Assembly: GCA_036397995.1 (NCBI GenBank)
Contig: DASWHX010000015.1
Span: 15,523-79,522 of the forward strand
Origin: DASWHX01 sp036397995
GTDB taxonomy: Bacteria; Bacteroidota; Bacteroidia; Cytophagales; Cyclobacteriaceae
Direction of reading: 5' to 3'
DNA length: 64,000 nt
The notes beneath the pieces were generated by a model. The model had not been told where the DNA came from, searched no databases, and was given only the letters and a program-made list of their open reading frames with translations. The position numbers were made by a program, and so were the translations under genes. Each line of letters begins with the position of its first letter. The stretch's first letter is position 1. Positions 25,950 to 34,971 of the stretch are shown in pieces.

Positions 25950-27785
25950 CTATTCTACAGTGACTGACTTGGCCAGATTTCTGGGTTGATCCACATTGCA
26001 ACCTCTCAAAACGGCGATATGGTAGGCAAGGAGTTGAAGAGGTATTACAGACAAAATCGGAGTTAATGCTTCATGAGTTTTTGGAATCTCAATTACAAAA
26101 TCTGCCATATCCCTGACAATAGTGTCGCCTTCCGTTACTATGGCTATTATCCGGCCTTTTCTGGCTTTAACTTCCTGTATATTGGAAACGATTTTTTCGT
26201 AAGAGCTATCCTGGGTAGCAATAAACACAACGGGCATTTCTTTATCAATCAAGGCAATGGGTCCATGCTTCATCTCAGCTGCCGGATACCCTTCAGCATG
26301 GATGTAGGAAATTTCTTTTAATTTCAGAGCTCCTTCTAATGCAACAGGAAAATTAAAGCCGCGCCCCAAATAGAGAAAATTTCTTGATTCTGAAAAGGTT
26401 TCAGCAATTGTTCTGATCCTCTCATTAACCGCTAATGCCCGTTCAAGTTTAGAAGGCAGATTCTCCATTTCGACCAGCATATTACGGAAATCTCTTTCTT
26501 TGATGGTTCCTTTTTGGTGAGCAATTCTGAGTCCGATCATAAAAAGAACTATCAGTTGCGCAGTAAAGGCTTTTGTACTCGCCACACCGATTTCCGGACC
26601 TGCATGGGTATAAGCACCCTCGTGTGTTATTCTTGAGATCGATGAACCCACAACATTGCAGACTCCAAAAATTATTGCACCTTTAATCTTTGCCATTTCT
26701 ATTGCAGCAATGGTATCGGCGGTTTCACCAGACTGAGAAATTGCAAAGACGACATCGCCTTCTTTGATAACAGGATTCCTGTATCTGAATTCAGAGGCAT
26801 ATTCAACCTCCACCGGAATTCGACATAATTCTTCAAAAAAATATTCCGCTACCAATCCCGCATGCCAGGAGGTGCCGCATGCCACAATTACAATCCGCTC
26901 TGCGTTCTCAAGTTTGTTGGCATATTCTCTTATACCTCCGAGCATCAGGTAACCCTTTTCAGAATTTAATCGTCCCCTCATACAATCCAAAACTGATTTT
27001 GGTTGTTCAAAAATTTCCTTTAACATGAAATGCTCAAACCCGCCTTTCTCAATTGATTCCAGTTCCAGATCCAGTTTCTCAATGTAGGGAGTCATCTGTA
27101 TGTCCTGGGTATTTTTTATTCTAAACTCAGCACCTTCAAAAACCACAATTTCCTGGTCATTAAGGTAGATGACATCTTTTGTATATTCGATAATAGGTGT
27201 AGCATCTGATGCCAGGAAAAGTTCACCCTTACCAACCCCAATAACCAGCGGGCTTCCTTTGCGTGCGGCAACCAGCATTTCAGGATGATCGGAAGACATC
27301 ACTACTATTGCATAGGCGCCTACAATTTTGTTCAGTGCAAGTCTCACTGCTTCCTCAAGTGAACATTTTTCGTTTTCATAAATATCTTCTATGAAATGAA
27401 TTAACACTTCGGTGTCGGTCTCACTTTGAAAAACATGTCCTTTTCTCTGAAGCTCCTGCTTAATGGCAGTATAATTTTCAATAATGCCATTATGTATTAT
27501 TGCTAATTTGCGGTTGGAACTATAATGGGGGTGAGCATTGGTATCGTTTGGTTCACCATGAGTTGCCCAGCGGGTGTGCCCCATTCCCAGGTGACTTTCA
27601 AGATCTTCTTTCTTCAGAATGTTCTCCAGATCGATTACTCTTCCTTTCTTTTTGAAAACCTTCAGATCGGAATTCATCACGGCTACGCCTGCGCTGTCAT
27701 AACCTCTATACTCAAGCCTCTTAAGACCTTTAATCAGAAGAGGATATACTTCCCTATATCCTGAATAAGCGACGATTCCACACAT
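25950..27785 (-). CDS. glmS: Glutamine-fructose-6-phosphate aminotransferase
   Basis: A 611-residue enzyme that makes glucosamine-6-phosphate, the entry to peptidoglycan and LPS amino sugars. The N-terminal glutaminase starts with the catalytic Cys (MCGIVAYSGYR) and has GMGHTRWATHG. Two SIS isomerase domains follow (VACGTSWHAGLVAEYF, SQSGETADT, LGRGFNFPVALEGALKLKEISYIHAE). The C-terminus ends LAKSVTVE as in the family. Complete. It lies 2 bp after the DUF4270 gene. No glmS ribozyme-like leader is apparent, as expected for this phylum. Confidence 0.97.
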   Translation of the reverse strand: MCGIVAYSGYREVYPLLIKGLKRLEYRGYDSAGVAVMNSDLKVFKKKGRVIDLENILKKEDLESHLGMGHTRWATHGEPNDTNAHPHYSSNRKLAIIHNGIIENYTAIKQELQRKGHVFQSETDTEVLIHFIEDIYENEKCSLEEAVRLALNKIVGAYAIVVMSSDHPEMLVAARKGSPLVIGVGKGELFLASDATPIIEYTKDVIYLNDQEIVVFEGAEFRIKNTQDIQMTPYIEKLDLELESIEKGGFEHFMLKEIFEQPKSVLDCMRGRLNSEKGYLMLGGIREYANKLENAERIVIVACGTSWHAGLVAEYFFEELCRIPVEVEYASEFRYRNPVIKEGDVVFAISQSGETADTIAAIEMAKIKGAIIFGVCNVVGSSISRITHEGAYTHAGPEIGVASTKAFTAQLIVLFMIGLRIAHQKGTIKERDFRNMLVEMENLPSKLERALAVNERIRTIAETFSESRNFLYLGRGFNFPVALEGALKLKEISYIHAEGYPAAEMKHGPIALIDKEMPVVFIATQDSSYEKIVSNIQEVKARKGRIIAIVTEGDTIVRDMADFVIEIPKTHEALTPILSVIPLQLLAYHIAVLRGCNVDQPRNLAKSVTVE

Positions 27786-27787
27786 GC

Positions 27788-29155
27788 CTAATCAAATTTA
27801 GAATAATAAAGCCGAAGCTTGACATCGTTTTTTCTCACGACAAACTGGTCAACGGAATTAACGCGAGGGTAATAAATTCTTTCTGGCCTCGTGCCATCCC
27901 GGGCCGGTACGAGGGGAAGAACAACAAGAGAACTGTCGCTAAGTTTTTCAGAGAGGATATTATTCACAAAGAATGTAACTTGCTCGCCGTACATGTAATT
28001 AATGCTATCATACCCAAAAAGGAACGGGTCATTGGCAAGTGTAGGGAGGAAAAGTATGTTGGGGCTTTCGATCTGAATGCTTCGAGGTATCGAATCCAAG
28101 TCGGAAATAACAAAACGGTTACCCGCATTAACCTGATAATACTGGATACCATCAGGAGGATTCAAGGAGGTTACTGTCTTATCTACATTAATTATCAAAT
28201 CCGCTCTGTTTATTATCACATTTGCAGCTGTGTCTTTGAAATTATACAAGCTTGTAAGATCAAGTTTAAGAAATAACCCGAGCGCGGGATTATGATAAGC
28301 AAATTCGTTTTGAGGGTCAAAGTCAGAATACGAATTACCCAGATTTTGAAATGGGGTTCCTGTAAAATCTGAGCGCACATTTGAAAACCCTCGTCTTACC
28401 CGAAATTGATATTCTTCATCAACTTTCTCTCCATCGTCATCAAAATAGTGATAAAAAAGCGACATTCTTGTCGAATCTGCTACTGGATTAAATCCTAAAA
28501 CACCACCGTTTATATTTGTTGAATAAACTTTTAGTCCGGATAGATATTCCCTGAAATAAGCTTGATTTCGGAAAGTGCTATCCTGATCGTAAATCATATT
28601 ATTGAGCAGTTGTTCACCGTAACCGTCGTTTAACTTAAAATAGAATGTATTAAGGTCACCGGAATTATATGATCGATTTCTGGCGCCTAGCAATCCGGAA
28701 CTGGGTCCAAGAACTAAAGGTGTTTCAATAGAGTCTTTGGTAAAATAAACAGATGTTTCAATGTTTCCCTGGAATGTTCTTGCTTCAAGTGACATAACCG
28801 CATTGGGCTGAGGGCCATACGCGTAGTTAACGTCCATAAATAATACAAGGGAATCAAATATGGAATTTTCGGGAATTTCAAAATCAATCTCGGTAATTGC
28901 CAATTCCATATAAGCGGTAGCAGAAATTACTCCGAAGTTGGCGTCCTGGTACCTCCCAAATAATAAAGAACTTGAGTTGGTTGAGTTTACCGAATCCATA
29001 AATGCAACTTTAGGATTGAGAGGAAGATCAACAAATGTTACTTCAAAAGAATTTGGCAGGGATTCAGTTATCCCTATTTCCCCTGGATCTTCACATGACA
29101 AAAAGAATGCAGCCACCAAAGCCGGCAGCAGTACTTTCCTACCCAACAAGCTCAT
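27788..29155 (-). CDS. DUF4270 family lipoprotein
   Basis: A 455-residue exported lipoprotein. I place the start at the ATG at 29155 (MSLLGRKVLLPALVAAFFLSC), which gives a clean signal ending at Cys21. The body is beta-rich and matches DUF4270, a family confined largely to Bacteroidota with unknown function. It sits between the glycogen-synthase-like gene (17-bp overlap) and glmS (2-bp gap), so all three appear co-transcribed. Confidence 0.88.
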   Translation of the reverse strand: MSLLGRKVLLPALVAAFFLSCEDPGEIGITESLPNSFEVTFVDLPLNPKVAFMDSVNSTNSSSLLFGRYQDANFGVISATAYMELAITEIDFEIPENSIFDSLVLFMDVNYAYGPQPNAVMSLEARTFQGNIETSVYFTKDSIETPLVLGPSSGLLGARNRSYNSGDLNTFYFKLNDGYGEQLLNNMIYDQDSTFRNQAYFREYLSGLKVYSTNINGGVLGFNPVADSTRMSLFYHYFDDDGEKVDEEYQFRVRRGFSNVRSDFTGTPFQNLGNSYSDFDPQNEFAYHNPALGLFLKLDLTSLYNFKDTAANVIINRADLIINVDKTVTSLNPPDGIQYYQVNAGNRFVISDLDSIPRSIQIESPNILFLPTLANDPFLFGYDSINYMYGEQVTFFVNNILSEKLSDSSLVVLPLVPARDGTRPERIYYPRVNSVDQFVVRKNDVKLRLYYSKFD

Positions 29156-29951
29156 TATATAAGTTGAAATAAGAATCTGTAAAGCTATCCCCTTTTTCAA
29201 ATGTATCCACCTTTTTGGCTCTGGCCATTTTCTCAAATAAACCATTCAGGCTCTTGTTTACAGACTGATCAGAAGTGATCACGGCATCAGAGTACTCCAT
29301 TCCTAATTTAACAAAGCCTTCAAAATCTCCTGTCTTAAGATTAGAGAGCATTTGATCTTCAATATCAATCATCTTCACTTTTTCGATAAGGTTGCTCTTG
29401 AATTTGTGAGAGAACTTATTATTGTATACCGTGAAAACTGTTTTTGTTTCTTTGAATAAAGGATCATTCTTATAGGTGGTTTTCAGGTATAATGGAATCA
29501 GACTTGTCATCCAATCTGTGCAATGAACAATATCCGGTCCCCAGCCCAATTTCCTGACCGTCTCAATAACCCCTTTGCAGAAAAATATCGCTCTCTCGTC
29601 ATTATCATCATAAAATTTATTTTCCTTATCATGAAAAACAGATTTTCGCTGAAAATAGTCTTCGTTGTCAATAAAATAAACCTGTAGCTTGGCATTGGGT
29701 ATAGATGCAACTTTAATAATCAAAGGCTTTTCTTCATCACCAACGGAAATATTGATTCCTGATAATCTTACAACTTCATGAAGCCGGTTTTTTCGCTCAT
29801 TAATTAGTCCGAAACGCGGAACCAAAATCCGTATTTCCATACCTCTTTCCTGCATTGCCTGGGGCAGTTTTCTTACAAAATCGGCAACTTCTGTTGTCTG
29901 CAAAAAAGGATTGATTTCACTTGCCACATATAGAATTCGGAATTTAGCCAT
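29139..29951 (-). CDS. Glycogen/starch synthase N-domain-like protein
   Basis: A 270-residue protein from the ATG at 29951 (MAKFRILYVASEINPF). It matches only the N-terminal Rossmann domain of GT5 glycogen synthases (GWGPDIVHCTDWMTSLIPLYL, TVFTVYNN); full GlgA is about 480 residues, so the second domain is missing. The ADP-glucose-binding KTGGL loop is replaced by LQTTEV. It is therefore unlikely to be a working glycogen synthase. It is divergent from panC and overlaps the DUF4270 start by 17 bp. Confidence 0.82.
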   Translation of the reverse strand: MAKFRILYVASEINPFLQTTEVADFVRKLPQAMQERGMEIRILVPRFGLINERKNRLHEVVRLSGINISVGDEEKPLIIKVASIPNAKLQVYFIDNEDYFQRKSVFHDKENKFYDDNDERAIFFCKGVIETVRKLGWGPDIVHCTDWMTSLIPLYLKTTYKNDPLFKETKTVFTVYNNKFSHKFKSNLIEKVKMIDIEDQMLSNLKTGDFEGFVKLGMEYSDAVITSDQSVNKSLNGLFEKMARAKKVDTFEKGDSFTDSYFNLYNELVG

Positions 29952-30074
29952 ATTAGTTGAGTTTAGATTGGTCGCGAAAACAGACCACAAAGGTACTAAA
30001 TTTTGAAGGTAATTCAATACAATCTTTAGTCAAACCAGTAATTTTGGCCGCAATTAACGGTTTTGATGATTTAT

Positions 30075-30938
30075 ATGAAGGTATTCTCTACAATCAAAAG
30101 TTTGCAGAACCACCTTAAATCTGTTCGCGCACAAAAAAGATCCATTGGTCTGGTTCCAACTATGGGCTCCCTGCATAAGGGTCATCACGCACTTATTGCG
30201 CAATCCAGAAAAGAGAATGATGTAACAGTTTGTAGCATTTTTGTAAATCGCAAACAGTTCAATAACAAAAAAGATCTTCAAAAATACCCGCGAAACCTGG
30301 CCAATGATTTACAATTCCTGAAGTCATGGGGATGTGACACAGTATTTGCTCCCTCTGAAAAAGAAATTTACCCCAATTCAGAAGCTGAGTTGACGATCAA
30401 TTTTGGAACTGTTGATAAAATTCTGGAGGGTAAATTCAGGCCAGGACATTTTTCGGGAGTCGGAATTATTGTTTCCAAATTATTTAATATAGTTACACCG
30501 GATAGGGCTTACTTTGGGCTAAAAGATATTCAGCAGTGCTTTATTATTCGTCACCTGGTTGATGAGTTATCTTTTGGAGTAAAACTAAGATTTTTGAAAA
30601 CAGTGAGAGAAGAAAATGGACTGGCTGTTTCTTCAAGAAATAAAAGATTAAGTAAGAAGGAGTTTGATGTGGCATCCGATATATTCAGAATATTGAATCT
30701 TGCGAAGAAAGAGATTATGGTGACAGGAGATATAAAAGGTGGCATTTCAAATTCAAAGAAAATTCTAAAAGGAATGAAACCAATAGAACTGGAATACATG
30801 GAACCGGTGAACATGAAAGATTTCTCCATAGTAACATCTGAAATTCAAAAAGATTCACGGGTAGCAATTTGTGTCGCCGCGTATGTGGGAGAAGTGCGAC
30901 TGATCGACAATGTTATATTTAAACTGACCCATGAATAA
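30075..30938 (+). CDS. panC: Pantothenate synthetase
   Basis: A 287-residue enzyme (ATG at 30075; ATG at 30066 or TTG at 30063 would add 3-4 residues) that joins pantoate and beta-alanine. The ATP site LVPTMGSLHKGH with both His residues is intact, as are KFRPGHF and the KMSKS-like VSSRN. Some usually constant positions differ: FVNPTQF reads FVNRKQF, and YFGEKD/YFGQKD reads YFGLKD. It overlaps the next gene by 8 bp. panD, often next to panC in Bacteroidota, is not here. Confidence 0.92.
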   Translation: MKVFSTIKSLQNHLKSVRAQKRSIGLVPTMGSLHKGHHALIAQSRKENDVTVCSIFVNRKQFNNKKDLQKYPRNLANDLQFLKSWGCDTVFAPSEKEIYPNSEAELTINFGTVDKILEGKFRPGHFSGVGIIVSKLFNIVTPDRAYFGLKDIQQCFIIRHLVDELSFGVKLRFLKTVREENGLAVSSRNKRLSKKEFDVASDIFRILNLAKKEIMVTGDIKGGISNSKKILKGMKPIELEYMEPVNMKDFSIVTSEIQKDSRVAICVAAYVGEVRLIDNVIFKLTHE

Positions 30939-31965
30939 GACTCAAATTAATTCATGGATTCAATATCTTATCATTATTGTAATTACTGTGGTATTAGTAT
31001 GGTTTGCAGTATCAAATATTGAAACAGGCAAGGAAGAGTCTAAATTGGATTTTCTGTTGGAGGTCTGGAATGGAGTTGATAAAGGATTGCTGGTTCTCTC
31101 CGGAGTTGTTGCTTTGTTGAGCCACGTAGTAAGGGCAGAAAGATGGAAACTGTCGTTTCAACCTATGGGTTTGCACATTTCATTAAAGCATAGCTTTCTC
31201 TCTGTTATGGTTGGATATTTTATCAATCTGCTCATTCCAAGGGGCGGGGAAATTTCAAGATGCGTTAATCTTAACCGATTAGACTCCATTCCAGTTGACA
31301 GATCATTCGGAACTGTATTGGCCGAGCGGGCCGTAGATATTGTTTTCCTGGTTTTCTTTGTGCTGCTAGGTTTTCTATTGGAGTTTAGTAAAATCAACCT
31401 TTTCCTTTCAAGTCTGCAATATGATAAGAGTAAAGACTGGTCGTTAATTATTAAGTATGTATTGCTTTTGGTATTTGCTCTGATCGCTGGAATAATATTT
31501 CTCAGGTTGTTGCTTAAGTCGGGAAAACCAAGGGTATTGCGGACATATATAAAATTTAAAACTATTATGAAGGGAATAAAAGAGGGGTTGATGGTTGTTA
31601 TCAGATTAAAACAAAAGTCTCTATTCCTTTTTTATACCGTAATAATCTGGTTGCTGTATCTGTTCATGAGTGTTTTTGTTTTGATGGCCTTTGAAGAAAC
31701 GCAACATCTTGGATTTGTGGCGGCCCTGGCAATTTTTTCAATTGGAGGAATAGCGATGTCATTACCCTTGCCAGGCGGAACGGGCAGTTACCATATTTTG
31801 GTACCTGCCGGTCTGGTTGCTCTTTATTCAATACCGTTGGATAAGGCTACGGCGTTTACTATTATTTTTCATGGCTGGCAAACCATCATAATTATTATTT
31901 TTGGTGCAGGGTCGCTCTTTTACAGTTATTATTTACACAATAAAAAAAGGAGATGGAACCCCTAA
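30931..31965 (+). CDS. YbhN/lysylphosphatidylglycerol synthase-type membrane protein
   Basis: A 344-residue inner-membrane protein with about eight helices, of the UPF0104/LPG_synthase_TM family (flippase-like part of MprF without the synthase). The signature regions are visible: SHVVRAERWKLSFQ, NLLIPRGGEISRC and LPLPGGTGSYHI. A role in lipid translocation or cell envelope is inferred. The start overlaps panC by 8 bp, so the two are co-expressed. Confidence 0.87.
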   Translation: MNKTQINSWIQYLIIIVITVVLVWFAVSNIETGKEESKLDFLLEVWNGVDKGLLVLSGVVALLSHVVRAERWKLSFQPMGLHISLKHSFLSVMVGYFINLLIPRGGEISRCVNLNRLDSIPVDRSFGTVLAERAVDIVFLVFFVLLGFLLEFSKINLFLSSLQYDKSKDWSLIIKYVLLLVFALIAGIIFLRLLLKSGKPRVLRTYIKFKTIMKGIKEGLMVVIRLKQKSLFLFYTVIIWLLYLFMSVFVLMAFEETQHLGFVAALAIFSIGGIAMSLPLPGGTGSYHILVPAGLVALYSIPLDKATAFTIIFHGWQTIIIIIFGAGSLFYSYYLHNKKRRWNP

Positions 31966-32041
31966 CCAATGACGAATTGTCAGTAATTTCAATTGGTCTA
32001 AATATTGTTAATACAAACAGACAAAATACGATAACTGAATT

Positions 32042-32737
32042 ATGGGATTAATTGTAATTATGATTTTTTTCGGGATCCTGAGCTTCGTGGTGAGCTCCAG
32101 GTTAAAAAGCAAATTCAGGAAGTACTCTGAAACGCCAATCAGGAGTAACTTATCAGGAAAAGAAATAGCAGAAAAAATGCTTGCAGATCACGGCATATAT
32201 GATGTAAAGGTTATCTCAACACCAGGTCATTTGTCCGACCATTATAATCCGGCCACTAAAACAGTTAATTTAAGTGAAGCGGTTTATAATGGCAAAAATG
32301 CAGCTGCAGCATCTGTGGCCTCACATGAATGCGGGCATGCCGTTCAGCATGCGCGCGCTTATACTATGCTTGAATTCAGATCAGCCCTGGTCCCTATGCA
32401 GAATATTAGCGCAAAAGTGATCAATGTAATCTTTATGATAAGCTTGTTCGGCGGATTCTTCCTCTTCAATGCGTTTCCCACAAATCTGGTTCTGACTGTA
32501 ATAATCGGAGCCTATACTATTATGACACTTTTTTCACTGGTTACTCTTCCCGTTGAGTTTGATGCCAGCAAAAGGGCATTAGCCTGGGTAACTGACAAGG
32601 GTATCGTTTCATCATCCGAGCATGAGATGGCCAAAGATGCTCTGAAATGGGCTGCTTTAACTTATGTAGTAGCAGCGGTGGGTTCGCTGGTAACATTACT
32701 TTACTGGGTATTTGTATTGCTGGGAAACAGAGACTAA
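32042..32737 (+). CDS. YugP-type zinc metallopeptidase
   Basis: A 231-residue membrane protein. An N-terminal helix precedes a cytoplasmic or membrane-associated domain with the zinc motif HECGH at residues 95-99 (ASHECGHAVQH). Two or three more helices follow, and the conserved LPVEFDASKRAL segment near residue 180. This is the neutral zinc metallopeptidase family represented by Bacillus YugP. The substrate is unknown. It stands 76 bp after the preceding gene. Confidence 0.9.
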   Translation: MGLIVIMIFFGILSFVVSSRLKSKFRKYSETPIRSNLSGKEIAEKMLADHGIYDVKVISTPGHLSDHYNPATKTVNLSEAVYNGKNAAAASVASHECGHAVQHARAYTMLEFRSALVPMQNISAKVINVIFMISLFGGFFLFNAFPTNLVLTVIIGAYTIMTLFSLVTLPVEFDASKRALAWVTDKGIVSSSEHEMAKDALKWAALTYVVAAVGSLVTLLYWVFVLLGNRD

Positions 32738-32770
32738 AATTGGGCTTGAATATCCCTTTCTTAGTCTAAA

Positions 32771-33910
32771 ATGAATTTTCAATTCACCGAAGAGCAATTA
32801 GCGGTAAAAGAGGCTGCCCGGGAATTCGCTCAATCCGAACTTCTTCCAGGTGTCATAGAAAGAGATGAAAATCAGCAATTTCCTAAAGAACAGGTAAAGA
32901 AATTGGGGGAGCTGGGCTTTCTCTCCATGATGGTGGACCCGAAATACGGCGGTGGGGGTATGGATACAGTCTCCTATGTATTGGCAATGGAGGAAATATC
33001 AAAGGTGGATGCCTCCTGCTCAGTAATAATGTCGGTGAATAATTCATTGGTCTGCTGGGGAATTGAAAAGTTTGGTTCAAAGGAGCAGAAGGAAAAGTAC
33101 CTCACAAAGCTGGCAAGTGGAGCGGTTATCGGCGCATTTTGCCTGTCAGAGCCTGAAGCGGGCTCAGATGCCACTAAGCAAAACACCACCGCCATTGATA
33201 TGGGAGATCATTACCTGTTAAATGGAACAAAAAATTGGATTACAAATGGCAATTCAGCAGGAATATACCTGGTGATTGCCCAAACAAATCGTGAGAAACG
33301 GCACAGGGGCATTAATGCTTTCATCCTGGAAAAGGGAATGGAAGGGTTTATTGTGGGGAAGAAAGAAAATAAGCTGGGAATCCGTAGCTCAGACACACAT
33401 TCTTTAATGTTCACCGATGTAAGAATACCCAGGGAGAATAGAATTGGAGAGGATGGGTTTGGTTTCAATTTCGCTATGAAGACGCTAAATGGGGGCAGAA
33501 TTGGAATCGCCTCTCAGGCGTTGGGAATCGCCTCGGGTGCCTATGAACTTGCATTGAAATATTCTCATGAGCGAAAAGCATTTGGTAAGGAGATATTTAA
33601 CCATCAGGGCATCAAGTTCAAGTTGGCGGATATGGCAACCAAAATAGAAGCTGCCAGGCTTTTATGCCTTCAAGCTGCCGTTTTGAAAGACCAGGGTAAA
33701 GATTTTGTCAAGGAAGCGGCCATGGCGAAGCTTTATGGCTCCCAAACAGCAATGGAAGTTACGGTGGAAGCAGTTCAAATCCATGGTGGCTACGGCTATG
33801 TAAAAGAATTCCATGTAGAAAGATTAATGAGGGATGCAAAGATTACCCAGATCTATGAAGGGACGTCAGAAATCCAGAAAATTGTAATTTCCCGGGAATT
33901 ATTGAAGTAA
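32771..33910 (+). CDS. Acyl-CoA dehydrogenase
   Basis: A 379-residue FAD enzyme of the short/medium-chain type. The N-terminal helical domain, the FAD-binding stretch AFCLSEPEAGSDA and WITNG, and the C-terminal QIYEGTSEIQKIV are all present. The Glu in YEGTSE is at the catalytic-base position. It would perform the first oxidation of fatty or branched acyl-CoA; chain specificity cannot be read. It begins 33 bp after the peptidase gene. Confidence 0.95.
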   Translation: MNFQFTEEQLAVKEAAREFAQSELLPGVIERDENQQFPKEQVKKLGELGFLSMMVDPKYGGGGMDTVSYVLAMEEISKVDASCSVIMSVNNSLVCWGIEKFGSKEQKEKYLTKLASGAVIGAFCLSEPEAGSDATKQNTTAIDMGDHYLLNGTKNWITNGNSAGIYLVIAQTNREKRHRGINAFILEKGMEGFIVGKKENKLGIRSSDTHSLMFTDVRIPRENRIGEDGFGFNFAMKTLNGGRIGIASQALGIASGAYELALKYSHERKAFGKEIFNHQGIKFKLADMATKIEAARLLCLQAAVLKDQGKDFVKEAAMAKLYGSQTAMEVTVEAVQIHGGYGYVKEFHVERLMRDAKITQIYEGTSEIQKIVISRELLK

Positions 33911-33960
33911 AACTTCAATCAGATTCTTTCAATTATCCAATAAATTTAAATAATTGGTCT

Positions 33961-34003
33961 TTTTGATAATTGTATTATTTTATTAGATTTGTCCAACGTG
34001 GAC
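33961..34003 (+). promoter_or_regulatory. Bacteroidota-type promoter with a palindromic operator before the AraC gene
   Basis: A -33 TTTTG (33961-33965) and a -7 TAGATTTG (33984-33991, exact match to TAnnTTTG) are separated by 18 bp. The palindrome GTCCA-ACG-TGGAC (33991-34003) lies on the expected start of transcription, about 50 bp before the ATG at 34051. It could be an autoregulatory site. The other bases of this 140-bp gap show nothing clear. Confidence 0.6.
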
Positions 34004-34050
34004 CTCTCCCCCGTACTTTTTAAGCAGGTTAATATCAAAATCGGATAAAA

Positions 34051-34971
34051 ATGGAAGATTATAATAAAATTATTGAATCGTTAGGGGTTCGGTTTAACAA
34101 GGCTGGGAATATTAATATTTTGCAACCCGCTACCGTAACCAATTACTACGATGTTGAGAACATGATTCTCGTGTTAAATCGTGGTGAAATACGTTTCGGA
34201 GAGGATAATAAGGGAGTATTGGAAGGTGAGGTCTTGTTTATCCCGGGGGGTCGTCAAATACCTATCACCTACGGAACCGGCAAGGCACATGTAGTAAACA
34301 ATGAAGAGTTCACAGCAAAGAGAAAAAACTATTTTAGAAGTTATATCAACATTGAATCGGATGACCAGAAATATGATGATTTTACCTATGTTTCATTTGA
34401 TGCCAAGGTATTTGATTCGGTCAGTTTCTTTACATCTCTGGATGTTCCGCCATTTGTAATTAATGATCCCAATATAAATGCTTTAATAAACAGCATTTTG
34501 AAAGAAAAGGGATCAGACCTGGAGGGGAAAGACAGGGTGATTAAACTTCAGACAGAATATTTGGTAATTGAAATAGTAAGATACATAATTAAGAACAGAC
34601 TATTTGTAGAGCAATTGGCAACCAACAGCACATATTTTAAAGACCCGCGCCTTATTGATATCTTTGGCTACATCAAGGAAAATCTCGGAGGTGATTTGTC
34701 CAACAAAACACTGGCTTCAGTTGCCAATGTTTCAGAAGATTATGTTGGCCAGTATTTTAAAATGCTTACCGGAATTAACCCGCAAGATTACATTGAGTAT
34801 CAAAGGATGGAAAGAGCGGTGGATTTGTTAAGAACTACCAAAAAAAGCATCAGGGAAATCGGCAAGGAAGTTGGCTATAAAGACACAGCTTATTTTTGCC
34901 GTCGATTCAAAATGATGTTTGGAATCCCAGCAGGCAAAATGCGCAGACGAGAATCTTTAATGAACCTTTAG
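34051..34971 (+). CDS. AraC-family transcriptional regulator
   Basis: A 306-residue regulator. The N-terminal 200 residues include a cupin-like stretch (VENMILVLNRGEIRFG, GEVLFIPGGRQIPITYG) that probably senses a ligand or dimerises. The C-terminal 100 residues form two helix-turn-helix motifs (TLASVANVSEDYVGQYFKML and IREIGKEVGYKDTAYFCRRF) typical of AraC/XylS. It has its own candidate promoter with a palindrome, and overlaps the convergent GGGP synthase gene by 15 bp. Targets unknown. Confidence 0.92.
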   Translation: MEDYNKIIESLGVRFNKAGNINILQPATVTNYYDVENMILVLNRGEIRFGEDNKGVLEGEVLFIPGGRQIPITYGTGKAHVVNNEEFTAKRKNYFRSYINIESDDQKYDDFTYVSFDAKVFDSVSFFTSLDVPPFVINDPNINALINSILKEKGSDLEGKDRVIKLQTEYLVIEIVRYIIKNRLFVEQLATNSTYFKDPRLIDIFGYIKENLGGDLSNKTLASVANVSEDYVGQYFKMLTGINPQDYIEYQRMERAVDLLRTTKKSIREIGKEVGYKDTAYFCRRFKMMFGIPAGKMRRRESLMNL

